This document shows positions 18,337-27,776 of a DNA stretch of 64,000 nt, in pieces (within the stretch, counting starts at the first letter, position 1; the number at the start of each line of letters is the position of its first letter). The translations under genes were made by a program, and so were the position numbers. The notes beneath the pieces are model-generated. The model was not told where the DNA came from. It ran no database searches and saw nothing but the letters and a program-made list of their open reading frames with translations. Source of the stretch: Bacteroidota bacterium (GTDB lineage Bacteria > Bacteroidota > Bacteroidia > Bacteroidales > VadinHA17); contig JAKPOU010000017.1 in assembly GCA_029547705.1 (NCBI GenBank), positions 1 through 64,000 on the forward strand. The letters run 5' to 3'.

Positions 18337-20490
18337 TTATTCAACTATTGTCATTTCGTCCACAAGATGCCGGGCACCGGCATATATATCTGTTATCCAG
18401 AGTACATACCTGATATCCACAGCAATAGTCCTCTGAACTTCGGGTTCATAAAAAACATCGCCGCTCATTGCTTCCCAGTTGCCGTCGAAAGCCAGGCCTA
18501 TCAGTTCCCCGTTTGCATTCATTACGGGACTTCCTGAATTACCTCCTGTAATATCATTTGTTGTCAGGAAATTCACCGGGAGATATCCCTCAGAGGAAGC
18601 ATATCTGCCGTATTCCTTTCCTTTATGAAGTTCCAGCAGTCTGGGCGGCAGATCGAATTCATAGTCGCCGGGCCTGTATTTGTCAATCACACCATCCAGT
18701 GTCGTGAAGTATTTGTACGTGACTGCATCCCTCGGCTCATAGTCGCGGATAGTACCATATGAAAGCCGCATTGTGGAATTGGCATCAGGGTAGAGGGTTT
18801 TGCCGGGAATCATTTCTCTCAGTGCAGCTATCCAGAGCCTGCGGCCCTCCGCCAGTTTGCCGTCAAATTTGTCAAGTTCATCCGTAAGGAGGTTGCGGAC
18901 TTCGATGATAGAATTAACAGCCTGTGCAACAGGATCGTTCTCAAGGATCTTCAATTTTGGTGATGAGAGGAAGGAGATCAGTTTTTTTTCGCCTGCAAAG
19001 ACAGACCGTCTGAACATATCGTCAACATATTTTCCGATATTTCCCCTGAATTTCCTGTCAATGATTTCACTGTAAAAGGAGGGATGGAATTTTGCGGGAA
19101 CATCATTTCTGTAAAGCTGGAGCATTTTCTTTGTGGTTTTCTGATCCGTGGGCGGATTGTAATCCTTGTACAGACCGGGGGCGATATTTTTTATCCTTTC
19201 CGCCGCCCTTTCTGTCTTTTCCCTGTCGCCCGACCTGAGGGCTTCCGACAGTGCTGCAGTGTACATCATGAAATCGAATATTTCGCAGCCCCTCATACAT
19301 TCATTCAGGTACTGGTATGCGTTCTGATATACAGCACGCCCTTCTATTGACGACCGGATCAGGTTCAGTGCCTCCCCGTATTCCGATTTTCTTCCGGCAT
19401 CCTCATTCACCCATGTGTTGAACCTGTTTTCAATCTCTTTCTTCTTGTCAGTCACGGCAAGGGAGACCAGCTGCCTGTTCTGTCCGATGGAATATTTCCA
19501 GTAATTTGAGGATGTTGAATATTTGGATGCATACTGGATGTTTACCGCGGGGTCGGCCAGCATGTCTTCCATCCATGATTCCTGCTTTATTCCCCTTATC
19601 TTTATCCGGTTTGGATTGGTTATCTGTAATAATTCACCGACTTCCCAGGAGGTGTAATATCGCTGTGTCCGGCCGGGATAGCCCATCACCATGGTAAAAT
19701 CTCCCTCGTTCAGATCCTTTATGGATACTCTTAGCCAGTTCCTGGAATTAAGCGGGATATTATCCTTTGAATAGGGTGCGGGTTTTCCGTCGGGACCGGT
19801 GTAGATGCGGAACATGCTGAAATCTCCGGTATGCCGAGGCCATTCCCAGTTATCGGTATCATCCCCGAAACTGCCTATGGATGAGGGAGGAGCCCCGACG
19901 AGCCTTACGTCGGTATATCTTTCGTAAACGAGAAGGTAGAAATAGTTTCCGCCGTAGAATGACACAACGGAAGCCCTGTAACCATTTTCGCGGGAGGCAG
20001 TCCTTTCAATTGAATGACTGACGGCACTTATGGCTTTTTCCCTCTGGGATTCACTCATTTCCGGCTTCAGCTCCGACAGTACCTGATCGCTTACGTCCTC
20101 TATTCTTATGAGAAAGGATACCGAAAGCCCGGGATTGGGGAGTTCCTCTTCCCTTGTCATTGCCCAGAAGCCATCCCTGAGATAGTTGTGTTCAAGGCTG
20201 CTGTGTGACTGGATGGCGCTGTAGCCGCAGTGATGATTGGTGAGCATGAGTCCCTCTGGGGAAACCAGTTCACCGGTGCAGCCTCCGTCCATGAAGCTTA
20301 CCACTGCATCTTTCAGGCTTGCATTGTTGATGCTGTATATATCGTTTGCAGACAGTTTCAGTCCGAGTGTGGTCATGGTACCGATATTCAGTTTCTCTAT
20401 CATGGGTAAAAGCCACATGCCTTCATCAGCCTTTGACACTGAACCGGAACATATCAGAAGAAGAAATAACAATTGAATTGATTTTTTCAT
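18337..20490 (-). CDS. S46 family dipeptidyl peptidase, DPP7-like
   Basis: 717 aa with a Sec signal ending around residue 21 (SGSVSKA-DEGMW). The trypsin-like parts are TNHHCGYSAIQ (catalytic His87), WPRHTGDFSMFR (probable catalytic Asp about 223) and TGGNSGSPV (Ser652). The residue 18 positions after the catalytic Ser is Gly670 (FDGNWEAMSGD). In characterised Porphyromonas enzymes Gly at this place goes with DPP7 (hydrophobic P1) and Arg with DPP11 (Asp/Glu P1), so a DPP7-like specificity is inferred. The enzyme releases dipeptides from oligopeptides in the periplasm. Promoter box at 20524-20531. Confidence 0.93.
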   Translation of the reverse strand: MKKSIQLLFLLLICSGSVSKADEGMWLLPMIEKLNIGTMTTLGLKLSANDIYSINNASLKDAVVSFMDGGCTGELVSPEGLMLTNHHCGYSAIQSHSSLEHNYLRDGFWAMTREEELPNPGLSVSFLIRIEDVSDQVLSELKPEMSESQREKAISAVSHSIERTASRENGYRASVVSFYGGNYFYLLVYERYTDVRLVGAPPSSIGSFGDDTDNWEWPRHTGDFSMFRIYTGPDGKPAPYSKDNIPLNSRNWLRVSIKDLNEGDFTMVMGYPGRTQRYYTSWEVGELLQITNPNRIKIRGIKQESWMEDMLADPAVNIQYASKYSTSSNYWKYSIGQNRQLVSLAVTDKKKEIENRFNTWVNEDAGRKSEYGEALNLIRSSIEGRAVYQNAYQYLNECMRGCEIFDFMMYTAALSEALRSGDREKTERAAERIKNIAPGLYKDYNPPTDQKTTKKMLQLYRNDVPAKFHPSFYSEIIDRKFRGNIGKYVDDMFRRSVFAGEKKLISFLSSPKLKILENDPVAQAVNSIIEVRNLLTDELDKFDGKLAEGRRLWIAALREMIPGKTLYPDANSTMRLSYGTIRDYEPRDAVTYKYFTTLDGVIDKYRPGDYEFDLPPRLLELHKGKEYGRYASSEGYLPVNFLTTNDITGGNSGSPVMNANGELIGLAFDGNWEAMSGDVFYEPEVQRTIAVDIRYVLWITDIYAGARHLVDEMTIVE

Positions 20491-20523
20491 AAAGAGTGGA
20501 ATTGCTTAATTTTAATCAGAATA

Positions 20524-20531
20524 CAAATATA
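20524..20531 (-). promoter_or_regulatory. -7 box of the S46 peptidase gene
   Basis: CAAATATA on the plus strand reads TATATTTG leftwards, an exact TAnnTTTG match, about 28 nt upstream of the start codon after allowing for the start point. The -33 element is poor. Confidence 0.5.
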
Positions 20532-20590
20532 ATTCTTTCTGTCTATCACGAAAGCCCTGAAAACTGATCAGTCCGTACCGGGCTGCTTAC

Positions 20591-21190
20591 TCAGAAACCG
20601 AATGACATCTGGGTGTTGAAAAGGGAAAACGATTTTCTGTGGTAGGGACTTATTCCGTGTCTGAGGATTGCTTTTCTGTGGAAGGGAGTTCCGTAGCCCT
20701 TGTTTGTGTTCCAGCCGTAACAGGGATATTCCTCATGGATCTTTTCCATGAATTCGTCCCGGAATGTTTTGGCAAGCACCGAAGCTGCCGCTATAGGAAG
20801 AAAAAGGGAATCACCCGCAACCACGGCTGTATGTTCAATATTTCCGTATGGCTGAAACCTGTTGCCGTCAACAAGCAGATGCTGGGGAACCTTTTTAAGG
20901 CCGCCGATGGCCAGATGCATTGCCTTGAAAGTGGCTCTCAGTATGTTCAGGGAATCAATTTCCATGTTATCAATGAAAGCCACATGCCATGCCAGGGCTG
21001 TATCCATTATTTCATTCCTCAGAATATTTCTTTGTTTTGCTGTCAGTTTTTTTGAATCATTCAGGTCAGGATTTTTATAATTCCGGGGTAAAATTACTGC
21101 TGCAGCCGTAACCGGTCCTGCAAGGCATCCTCTCCCGGCTTCGTCACATCCGGCTTCAACTAAATTCCGGTACATGTAGGATTTCAGCAT
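20591..21190 (-). CDS. rnhB: ribonuclease HII
   Basis: 199 aa. Contains EAGCDEAGRGCLAGPVTAAA with the paired catalytic Asp-Glu, LNDSKKLTAKQR, the Asp of LLVDGNRF, and SVLAKTFRDEFM with the final catalytic Asp. It removes ribonucleotides embedded in DNA. MLKSYMYRNLVEAG gives two possible starts, Met1 or Met6. It lies divergent from prfB with about 270 bp between them. Confidence 0.95.
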   Translation of the reverse strand: MLKSYMYRNLVEAGCDEAGRGCLAGPVTAAAVILPRNYKNPDLNDSKKLTAKQRNILRNEIMDTALAWHVAFIDNMEIDSLNILRATFKAMHLAIGGLKKVPQHLLVDGNRFQPYGNIEHTAVVAGDSLFLPIAAASVLAKTFRDEFMEKIHEEYPCYGWNTNKGYGTPFHRKAILRHGISPYHRKSFSLFNTQMSFGF

Positions 21191-21319
21191 AAACTATTAA
21201 TAATTAGGGCATAACATTTAAAGCACGGCATATTTACAAAAAAATAATTTAAAGGGAAAGTAATAAAAAAGAATAAACAAAAAATTTAATGTAAAAAAAA
21301 TGCATTTTTATCAAATAAA

Positions 21320-21352
21320 TTTGCTTGTTTGTCAAAAATTAAATTATATTTG
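21320..21352 (+). promoter_or_regulatory. promoter of prfB
   Basis: TTTG at 21320-21323 and TATATTTG at 21345-21352 are separated by 21 bp, a good match to the Bacteroidetes -33/-7 consensus. The predicted transcript starts near 21358, leaving a leader of about 105 nt before the prfB start. Confidence 0.6.
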
Positions 21353-21387
21353 AACCCGAAAGTCAATAATCAAAAGATTTAAAAACT

Positions 21388-21428
21388 AAAAATCCTGTAC
21401 CTGGCCGTAACGGTGGAGCGGGATTTTT
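21388..21428 (+). terminator. terminator-shaped hairpin in the prfB leader
   Basis: aaaaatcc (21388-21395) pairs with ggattttt (21421-21428); the 25-nt loop contains smaller pairings (acc/ggt, ccg/cgg). The right arm runs into ttttttt-g-tttttt. It lies between the promoter and the start codon, 35 nt before the ATG, so it may terminate a short RNA of about 70 nt or attenuate prfB. The strand of action is inferred from the T-run. Confidence 0.5.
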
Positions 21429-21462
21429 TTGTTTTTTAAGTACCTTTGCGAAAATTTCCATT

Positions 21463-22552
21463 ATGGTAAGCAGTGAACAGATAAAAAGTCTTTCCGGACG
21501 CCTTGAGGCGTTAAGGAGGTATCTTTGACATCGACGGAAAGCTGAAGCAGATTGAGGAAAAGGAAAGTCTGACCCGCCGCCCGGGATTCTGGGATGATCC
21601 GAAACAGGCAGGCGAAACCGGAAAGAGCATATCGCGGCTGAAAAGCTGGACGGAGGAATTTGACAGGCTAAAAACCGCCATTGATGATCTGGAAGTGATA
21701 AATGATTTCTTTCATGAAGGAGAAGCCACCGAAAAGGATCTGGACGACCAGTATGAAAAATGCATTGAGCTGATCGAGAATCTTGAGGTGAGGAATATGC
21801 TCGGGAAAAAGGAGGATCAGCTTGGAGCTATACTGAAAATAAATTCCGGTGCCGGAGGCACTGAAAGCAATGACTGGGCAGCCATGCTCATGCGCATGTA
21901 TCTGCGCTGGGCCGAGAGGAACAATTACAAAACACGTCAGCTCGACTTCCTTCCCGGCGACGAGGCCGGAATAAAATCTGTTACAATAGAAGTAGAAGGA
22001 GATCAGGCATACGGCTATCTGAAAAGTGAAAACGGTGTTCACCGCCTGGTCAGGATCTCACCCTTCAATGCACAGGGCAAGCGGCAGACAACATTTGCAT
22101 CGGTATTCATTTCACCCCTGGTGGACGAAAATATTAAGATTGAAATCAATCCCTCGGATATAAGCTGGGAGACATACCGTTCCAGCGGTGCCGGCGGACA
22201 AAATGTCAACAAGGTCGAAACCGCAGTCAGGCTGAGGCATCATCCTACCGGACTGGTGATAGAAAACCAGGAGACAAGATCCCAGCTTAACAACAAGGAG
22301 AATGCCATGCGCATCCTCAAGTCCCATCTCTATGAGATGGAACTCAGAAAAAGAATGGAGGAACAGTCAAGGATAGAAGGGGAAAAGAAAAAAATCGAAT
22401 GGGGCTCACAGATCCGTTCGTATGTAATGCACCCCTACAAGATGGTGAAGGACCTCCGTACTGGATATGAAACCGGTAATGTGCAGGCTGTACTTGACGG
22501 CGATCTGAACGATTTCATCAGGTCATACCTGATGGAATTCGGGGGAAGGTAA
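21463..22552 (+). CDS. prfB: peptide chain release factor 2, programmed +1 frameshift
   Basis: Translation starts at 21463 and reads 21 codons to CTT followed by an in-frame TGA (21526-21528), then continues one base later at GAC (21527) to the TAA at 22552, giving about 362 aa. The slip site is aggaggtatctttgac (21515-21529 region) with an SD-like aggagg upstream, the classic RF2 autoregulatory arrangement: low RF2 favours the shift. Visible motifs are RISPFN (SPF tripeptide that reads UGA/UAA stops) and [13 protein letters not shown] (GGQ, which triggers peptide release). The glutamine is methylated by PrmC, encoded 5 kb downstream. A promoter and hairpin precede the gene. Confidence 0.97.
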
Positions 22553-22576
22553 GCTACCCGGACCAGGAATAAGCAA

Positions 22577-25500
22577 ATGCAGATGTCAGAAAGAAAAAAA
22601 CTCTTTGAGGAATTTCCTCCCGTCAGCACTGAAGAATGGATGAACAGAATAAGATCCGATCTGAAAGGATCAGATTTCAGCAGCAGACTGGTGTGGAAAA
22701 CTTCCATGGGATTTGATGTGATGCCCTTTTACAGGCAGGAAGATATTGAAAACCTGGAATATCTTCATGCTGCAGCCGGTGAATTCCCCTATATACGGGG
22801 GAAAAAATCCTGTGACAACAGCTGGAGAATACGCCAGGACCTGAAGGTGACCGATTATGCATCCGCCAACAGAAAAGCTCTCAGGCTTGTCAGGGACGGC
22901 ATCGATTCGCTCGGCTTCTATCTCGCTGATCCGGAATCCATAAACCCGGAAAACCTGGATATTCTCCTTTCAGGTATCAGTCCCGAAACGACGGAGCTGA
23001 ATTTTCTCAGCGACGGCAGGGCAAAAGAGCTGGTTACGGCATTCATACAGAATACGGAGAGATTTCTTCCGGAAAAGATAAGAGGAGCAGTTGAAACAGA
23101 TCCGCTTGGCCGCCTGATGCTTAACGGAACACTCTGCATTCCTGTCGCGAAAGGTTTCGACTACCTTGCAGGAGTGGCCGGACTGACCACGGAACTGCCA
23201 CTCTTCCGTGCCATTCACCTGAATGCGGCAAATATCAGGAATGCGGGGGCAGATATGGTGACAGAACTTGCCTTTGCATTGTCAATGGGTGCCGAGTACC
23301 TGTACGGACTGGCTGAAAGGGGGATTGACCCTGAAACAGCAGCCCGGAAGATCCGGTTTTCCTTCGCTGCCGGACCGGAGTACTATCCCGGGATTGCCAG
23401 GCTGAGAGCCGCCCGCCTGTTGTGGTCGGTTATCCTGAACAAATTCGGAACCGGCATCCAGGAAGCAATGGAGATCCACTGCACTACAATGCGGATCAAT
23501 AAAAGTACGGCAGATTCCCATATCAATATGCTGAGAACCCAGACTGAGGCAATGTCGGCCATCCTGGGAGGTGCTGACTCGCTGACTGTTGAGCCCTTCG
23601 ATATTATTTCCGGAAACCCGGATGAGTTCAGCGAAAGAATAGCAAGGAATCAGCAGCTGATACTCAGGGAGGAAGCCCGGTTTGCGGAGGTGGCTGATCC
23701 CGGCGGCGGGTCATATTATATTGAAAAACTCACTTACCTGATAGCAGACAGTGCCTGGAAGCTTTTCCTTGAAACGGAAAGGGAAGGCGGTTTCATCAGG
23801 GCGCTCGGAAAAGGCTTTGTCGGAAAAAGGATAGCAGAACGGGCCGCAGGCTTTACAGGACAGGGAAGGGATAAAATAATAGTGTTTCCGGCCCCGGTTC
23901 CTGAAACATGGCAGGAACAGGAAGCTGATCCTGAACCTGCCGGACCCGGACATGAACCGGAATCTGTATCCGGCCGCATACACGGTCCTGCAGGTCTTTT
24001 CCGGGATGGAAAGAATCCGCCATCCCCTGTCACAAAACCGGGTGATATGCCTGCAAATCCTGAAGGGAGTGCCGTCAAGAACTGCTATACGTCCGCCGAC
24101 CTTTACGGAATGGAGCATCTGGGCTATGCTGCGGGGCTGCCTCCCTTCCTCAGGGGTCCCTATTCAGCAATGTATGCACTGCAGCCCTGGACCATCAGGC
24201 AATATGCAGGATATTCCACCGCTGAGGATTCAAATGCCTTTTACCGCAGGAACCTTGAAGCCGGACAGACCGGCCTGTCGGTGGCTTTCGACCTTCCTAC
24301 ACACCGCGGTTATGACTCGGATCATGAAAGGGTTGCCGGGGATGTCGGCATGGCGGGTGTTGCAGTTGATTCGGTAGCCGACATGAAAATTCTGTTTGAC
24401 CGCATACCGCTCGACCGTATATCGGTGTCGATGACCATGAACGGGGCAGTGCTTCCGGTGATGGCATTCTTCATCGTCACCGCGCTTGAGCAGGGAGTAA
24501 GGCCGGAGGATCTCACCGGGACCATCCAGAATGACATACTCAAGGAATTCATGGTAAGGAACACTTATATATACCCGCCTGATTTTTCCATGAGGATAGT
24601 ATCTGATATTTTCAGGTATACGAGTGAAAAAATGCCCAGGTTCAATTCGATCAGCGTTTCGGGTTACCATATGCAGGAAGCCGGTGCAACATCCGACATA
24701 GAACTTGCCTATACTCTCGCCAACGGTCTGGAATACCTGCGTACAGGAATAAGGGCAGGACTGGATATCGACACCCTTGCCCCTCGGATATCTTTTTTCT
24801 GGGGCACCGGAATGGATTATTTCATGGAAATAGCCAAGATGCGTGCAGCCAGGATGCTGTGGGCAAAAATCGTGAAGGGCTTCAATCCCGGAAATCCGAA
24901 ATCAATGGCTCTGAGAGCCCATTGCCAGACTTCGGGATGGAGCCTCACGGAACAGGATCCCTACAACAATGTCGGCAGGACATGCATTGAGGCCATGGCT
25001 GCAACAGCCGGACATACACAGAGCCTTCACACAAATGCCCTTGATGAGGCACTGGCACTGCCCACCGATTTCTCCGCCGCCATTGCAAGGGATACCCAGA
25101 TATACATACGGGAGGAAACGGAAATATGCAGGGCCGTTGATCCATGGGCTGGCTCCTATTATGTTGAATTACTTACAGACCGGATTGCCCGCAGGGCCTG
25201 GGAGCACATCACGGAGATTGAAAAGCTCGGGGGAATGACAAAAGCCATTGAGTCGGGAATTCCCCGCATGCGGATAGAGGAAGCGGCTGCAAGGACTCAG
25301 GCGGAAATTGATTCGGGACTGAAAGTGATTGTGGGAAGTAACAGGTACCGGCCGGAAGGGGAGAAGGCACTTGAAATCCTGGAAGTGGATAATACAGCTG
25401 TCAGGAATTCCCAGATAAAAAGACTTGCTGAGCTGAAGGCATCAAGGAATGAGGCTGAATGCCGTTCGGCCCTTGATGCAATCACGGAATGTGTGAGGAC

Positions 25501-26107
25501 CGGCAAGGGAAACCTGCTGGAACTGGCCGTAAGGGCTGCTTCCGCCAGGGCAACCCTCGGAGAGATATCCTATGCTTGTGAAAAAATTACAGGAAGATAT
25601 AAAGCAGTGATACGATCAGTTTCAGGTGTGTATTCATCAGGCTACGGGCCGGACCGGGATTTTACCGAGGCAAAAGCCCTGGCTGCCGGTTTTGCTGAAA
25701 AAGAGGGGCGCCAGCCCCGGATCATGATTGCAAAGATAGGTCAGGACGGCCATGACCGGGGTGCGAAAGTGGTTGCCACGGGCTATGCCGATATAGGATT
25801 CGATGTGGATATCGGACCCTTGTTCCAGACTCCGGAGGAAGCGGCAAGGCAGGCAGTGGAGAATGATGTCCATGTTCTTGGCGTTTCCAGTCTTGCAGCA
25901 GGACACAAGGCACATATTCCCAAAGTTCTGGATGAACTCAGGGAACTGGGGAGGGAAGATATCCTGGTGATTGCAGGAGGAGTTATTCCTCCTCAGGACT
26001 ATCAGTTCCTTTTTGATGCAGGCGTTGCAGCCATTTTTGGTCCGGGGACATCAGTGGCAAAGGCGGCAAAACAAATCCTTGAAATACTGCTGGAGGCATT
26101 TGAATAA
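22577..26107 (+). CDS. methylmalonyl-CoA mutase, small and large subunits fused
   Basis: One uninterrupted 1176-aa ORF. Residues 1-437 are a small-subunit (MutA) barrel ([36 protein letters not shown]). Residues 438-500 are a Pro/Gly/Glu-rich linker. Residues 501-1176 are the large subunit (MutB): [32 protein letters not shown] with the active-site Tyr, [19 protein letters not shown], and the B12-binding domain [13 protein letters not shown] with axial ligand His1059. The MutA half lacks its usual degenerate C-terminal B12-like domain, and MutB lacks its N-terminal arm of about 50 residues. The enzyme interconverts succinyl-CoA and methylmalonyl-CoA in propionate metabolism. It starts 24 bp after prfB. 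No MeaB or epimerase gene is in the window. Confidence 0.93.
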   Translation: MQMSERKKLFEEFPPVSTEEWMNRIRSDLKGSDFSSRLVWKTSMGFDVMPFYRQEDIENLEYLHAAAGEFPYIRGKKSCDNSWRIRQDLKVTDYASANRKALRLVRDGIDSLGFYLADPESINPENLDILLSGISPETTELNFLSDGRAKELVTAFIQNTERFLPEKIRGAVETDPLGRLMLNGTLCIPVAKGFDYLAGVAGLTTELPLFRAIHLNAANIRNAGADMVTELAFALSMGAEYLYGLAERGIDPETAARKIRFSFAAGPEYYPGIARLRAARLLWSVILNKFGTGIQEAMEIHCTTMRINKSTADSHINMLRTQTEAMSAILGGADSLTVEPFDIISGNPDEFSERIARNQQLILREEARFAEVADPGGGSYYIEKLTYLIADSAWKLFLETEREGGFIRALGKGFVGKRIAERAAGFTGQGRDKIIVFPAPVPETWQEQEADPEPAGPGHEPESVSGRIHGPAGLFRDGKNPPSPVTKPGDMPANPEGSAVKNCYTSADLYGMEHLGYAAGLPPFLRGPYSAMYALQPWTIRQYAGYSTAEDSNAFYRRNLEAGQTGLSVAFDLPTHRGYDSDHERVAGDVGMAGVAVDSVADMKILFDRIPLDRISVSMTMNGAVLPVMAFFIVTALEQGVRPEDLTGTIQNDILKEFMVRNTYIYPPDFSMRIVSDIFRYTSEKMPRFNSISVSGYHMQEAGATSDIELAYTLANGLEYLRTGIRAGLDIDTLAPRISFFWGTGMDYFMEIAKMRAARMLWAKIVKGFNPGNPKSMALRAHCQTSGWSLTEQDPYNNVGRTCIEAMAATAGHTQSLHTNALDEALALPTDFSAAIARDTQIYIREETEICRAVDPWAGSYYVELLTDRIARRAWEHITEIEKLGGMTKAIESGIPRMRIEEAAARTQAEIDSGLKVIVGSNRYRPEGEKALEILEVDNTAVRNSQIKRLAELKASRNEAECRSALDAITECVRTGKGNLLELAVRAASARATLGEISYACEKITGRYKAVIRSVSGVYSSGYGPDRDFTEAKALAAGFAEKEGRQPRIMIAKIGQDGHDRGAKVVATGYADIGFDVDIGPLFQTPEEAARQAVENDVHVLGVSSLAAGHKAHIPKVLDELRELGREDILVIAGGVIPPQDYQFLFDAGVAAIFGPGTSVAKAAKQILEILLEAFE

Positions 26108-26211
26108 AAAAAACCGGACCCGAAGCATCATTCCCGGTCTTCTCACGTCTTTAATGCAGGATATTAACGATATCACAGCAAAGGAATGAAAACAGAAATA
26201 CCTTACTAAAC

Positions 26212-26733
26212 ATGGAAGATCAAAATCAGAATCCGGAAATGCCCGGGAATCAGGAAAGAGGATCATCGGGACAGAGCCTTGGGGTAGCTTCCCTTATCAC
26301 TGCAATCATAACGTTTGTTCTTGCAGTAATACCCTGTGTGGGGCTAATGGCTGTAATTCCGGGAATAATCACCATTGTGCTTGCCTCGGTAGGCCTTTCC
26401 CGGTCATCGGGGAATGATTCCCGCCGCGGCCTTCTTGTTGCGGGTCTGGTGATAGGAATTGTGGCCACGCTGATTTCAATTTCCCAGATTTATGTTGCGG
26501 GTGAGATTTTCAGGAAATCGGGCAAGTGGCCGACTAAGATTGAAAAGATGGTTGATGAGATTCAGAAGGAAATAGACAAGGCCATTGAAGAAGCGAGTGT
26601 GGACATCAGGATTGAAAACGGAGACAATAACGCTGATATCAGTCCGGCTTCCGGTAAAACAGCAAGGGAAAGGACCCTTGAGGAACTTGAAACCGGAAAA
26701 TCTTCCCTCAGTGACACTCTCTCAAGTCCGTAG
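26212..26733 (+). CDS. DUF4190 membrane protein
   Basis: 173 aa. A short hydrophilic, Asn/Gln-rich N-terminus is followed by two hydrophobic segments (LGVASLITAIITFVLAVIPC and LMAVIPGIITIVLASVGLS) and a third (LLVAGLVIGIVATLISISQI), the DUF4190 pattern with GLSRSSGNDSRRG between. The C-terminal 70 residues are charged and soluble. Function unknown. It is followed after one base by a DUF2752 gene; this pair is often seen together in Bacteroidetes. Confidence 0.75.
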   Translation: MEDQNQNPEMPGNQERGSSGQSLGVASLITAIITFVLAVIPCVGLMAVIPGIITIVLASVGLSRSSGNDSRRGLLVAGLVIGIVATLISISQIYVAGEIFRKSGKWPTKIEKMVDEIQKEIDKAIEEASVDIRIENGDNNADISPASGKTARERTLEELETGKSSLSDTLSSP

Positions 26734-26734
26734 C

Positions 26735-27163
26735 ATGGAAGCTGAACCAAGGGAAAAAGCAGTTCAGACAGAGCCTTACCTGGTGATAAACATGGCATTG
26801 GCCCTGGTTATCGCACTCATTCTGCTGTATTCCCTGGTTTTTTCTCCCGCAGGGGATAATTACCCCATACCCTGTATACATGAAAAGATAAGCGGGGAGA
26901 AATGTCCCTCCTGCGGTATTTCACACAGTTTCTCCCTCATTGCCAGGGGCAGGATAAACGAGGCTTACTCATGGAACAGCAGGGGAATGAGTGTGTTTAT
27001 TTTTTTCGCAGCACAGCTGATTCTGAGAATCTCTTTCTCAAGATCTTACCTGAAAAATCCGGATTCACGCAGGGAACTGGTCCTGACTGACATAACAGGA
27101 AGCATCCTGATGTTCCTGACGGCATTCATGCCCTTCATTGTTTTCCTTGTCAGGATGCTGTGA
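26735..27163 (+). CDS. DUF2752 membrane protein
   Basis: 142 aa from the ATG at 26735, which begins one base after the DUF4190 stop; an in-frame upstream extension overlapping that gene is rejected. Motif CPSCGISHSFSLIARGRINEAYSWN is the DUF2752 signature: a CxxCG pair next to a membrane helix. Hydrophobic segments are near residues 18-38, 80-100 and 120-140. Function unknown. Confidence 0.75.
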   Translation: MEAEPREKAVQTEPYLVINMALALVIALILLYSLVFSPAGDNYPIPCIHEKISGEKCPSCGISHSFSLIARGRINEAYSWNSRGMSVFIFFAAQLILRISFSRSYLKNPDSRRELVLTDITGSILMFLTAFMPFIVFLVRML

Positions 27164-27217
27164 TGCCGGAAAATATCCGTTTTGTATTCCAGGGATTACA
27201 GTCATAAACTGGCGGAT

Positions 27218-27278
27218 CATTGAGAATCACTTCCTATCATTCAGAGGCCATTGAAAATCATTTACTATCCCTCAGGTT
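27218..27278. repeat. 31-bp imperfect tandem repeat, two units
   Basis: Units begin at 27218 (cattgagaatcacttcctat) and 27249 (cattgaaaatcatttactat), differing at a handful of positions. It lies in the gap between the DUF2752 gene and the convergent recX gene. It has no strong hairpin; purpose unknown. Confidence 0.6.
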
Positions 27279-27299
27279 TATTCTGAAGACCCTTTATTA

Positions 27300-27776
27300 T
27301 TATTCAGGGTCATTCTTAAGGTCATTCAGTATATCGTACAGCAGGCCGCTTTCATATCCTTTTGAAAGGCCGTATCTCAGCAGTCTGCCTTTCAGGTCAT
27401 ACTGGTTTTTTGCCCTGATGTAACCCCGGCGGGCAGAGATGATATCCCTTACTGTTTTTACATAAGTTTCATCATCAATTGAATTCAGGGCTTCGGAAAT
27501 AATTTCCTGAGGAATGCGTTTTGCCTTCAGGTGGGCGGAAATTTTGACTTTCCCCCATTTGTTGCAGATGAATTTATCATTGACAAATGCTCTGGCGTAG
27601 CGTTCATCACTGATGAAATTCTCTTTTGTCAGGATTGTGATTATCCTTTCACTGTCCTTTTCCCCGAGCCCCCATAACTTCAGTCTGGATTTAATATCAT
27701 CCGTACAGTATTCTCTCTTTGAACAGAGTGCCATTGATCTGGACAACAGAGTTTTAAAAAGATCGTTCTCAGTCAT
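27300..27776 (-). CDS. recX: RecX family regulatory protein
   Basis: 158 aa with three RecX three-helix repeats: LLSRSMALCSKREYCTDDIKSRL, RIITILTKENFISDERYARAFVND with the WGKVKISAHLKAKRI segment, and the final YDLKGRLLRYGLSKGYESGLLYD. RecX binds RecA filaments and restrains recombination. Its start overlaps the last 8 bp of prmC, so it is the second gene of a prmC-recX operon. recA itself is not in the window. Confidence 0.85.
   Translation of the reverse strand: MTENDLFKTLLSRSMALCSKREYCTDDIKSRLKLWGLGEKDSERIITILTKENFISDERYARAFVNDKFICNKWGKVKISAHLKAKRIPQEIISEALNSIDDETYVKTVRDIISARRGYIRAKNQYDLKGRLLRYGLSKGYESGLLYDILNDLKNDPE

Noticed and set aside
26108-26140. accgg/ccggt pairing after the mutase gene
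   Set aside because: Stem only 5 bp with a long loop and no U-run.
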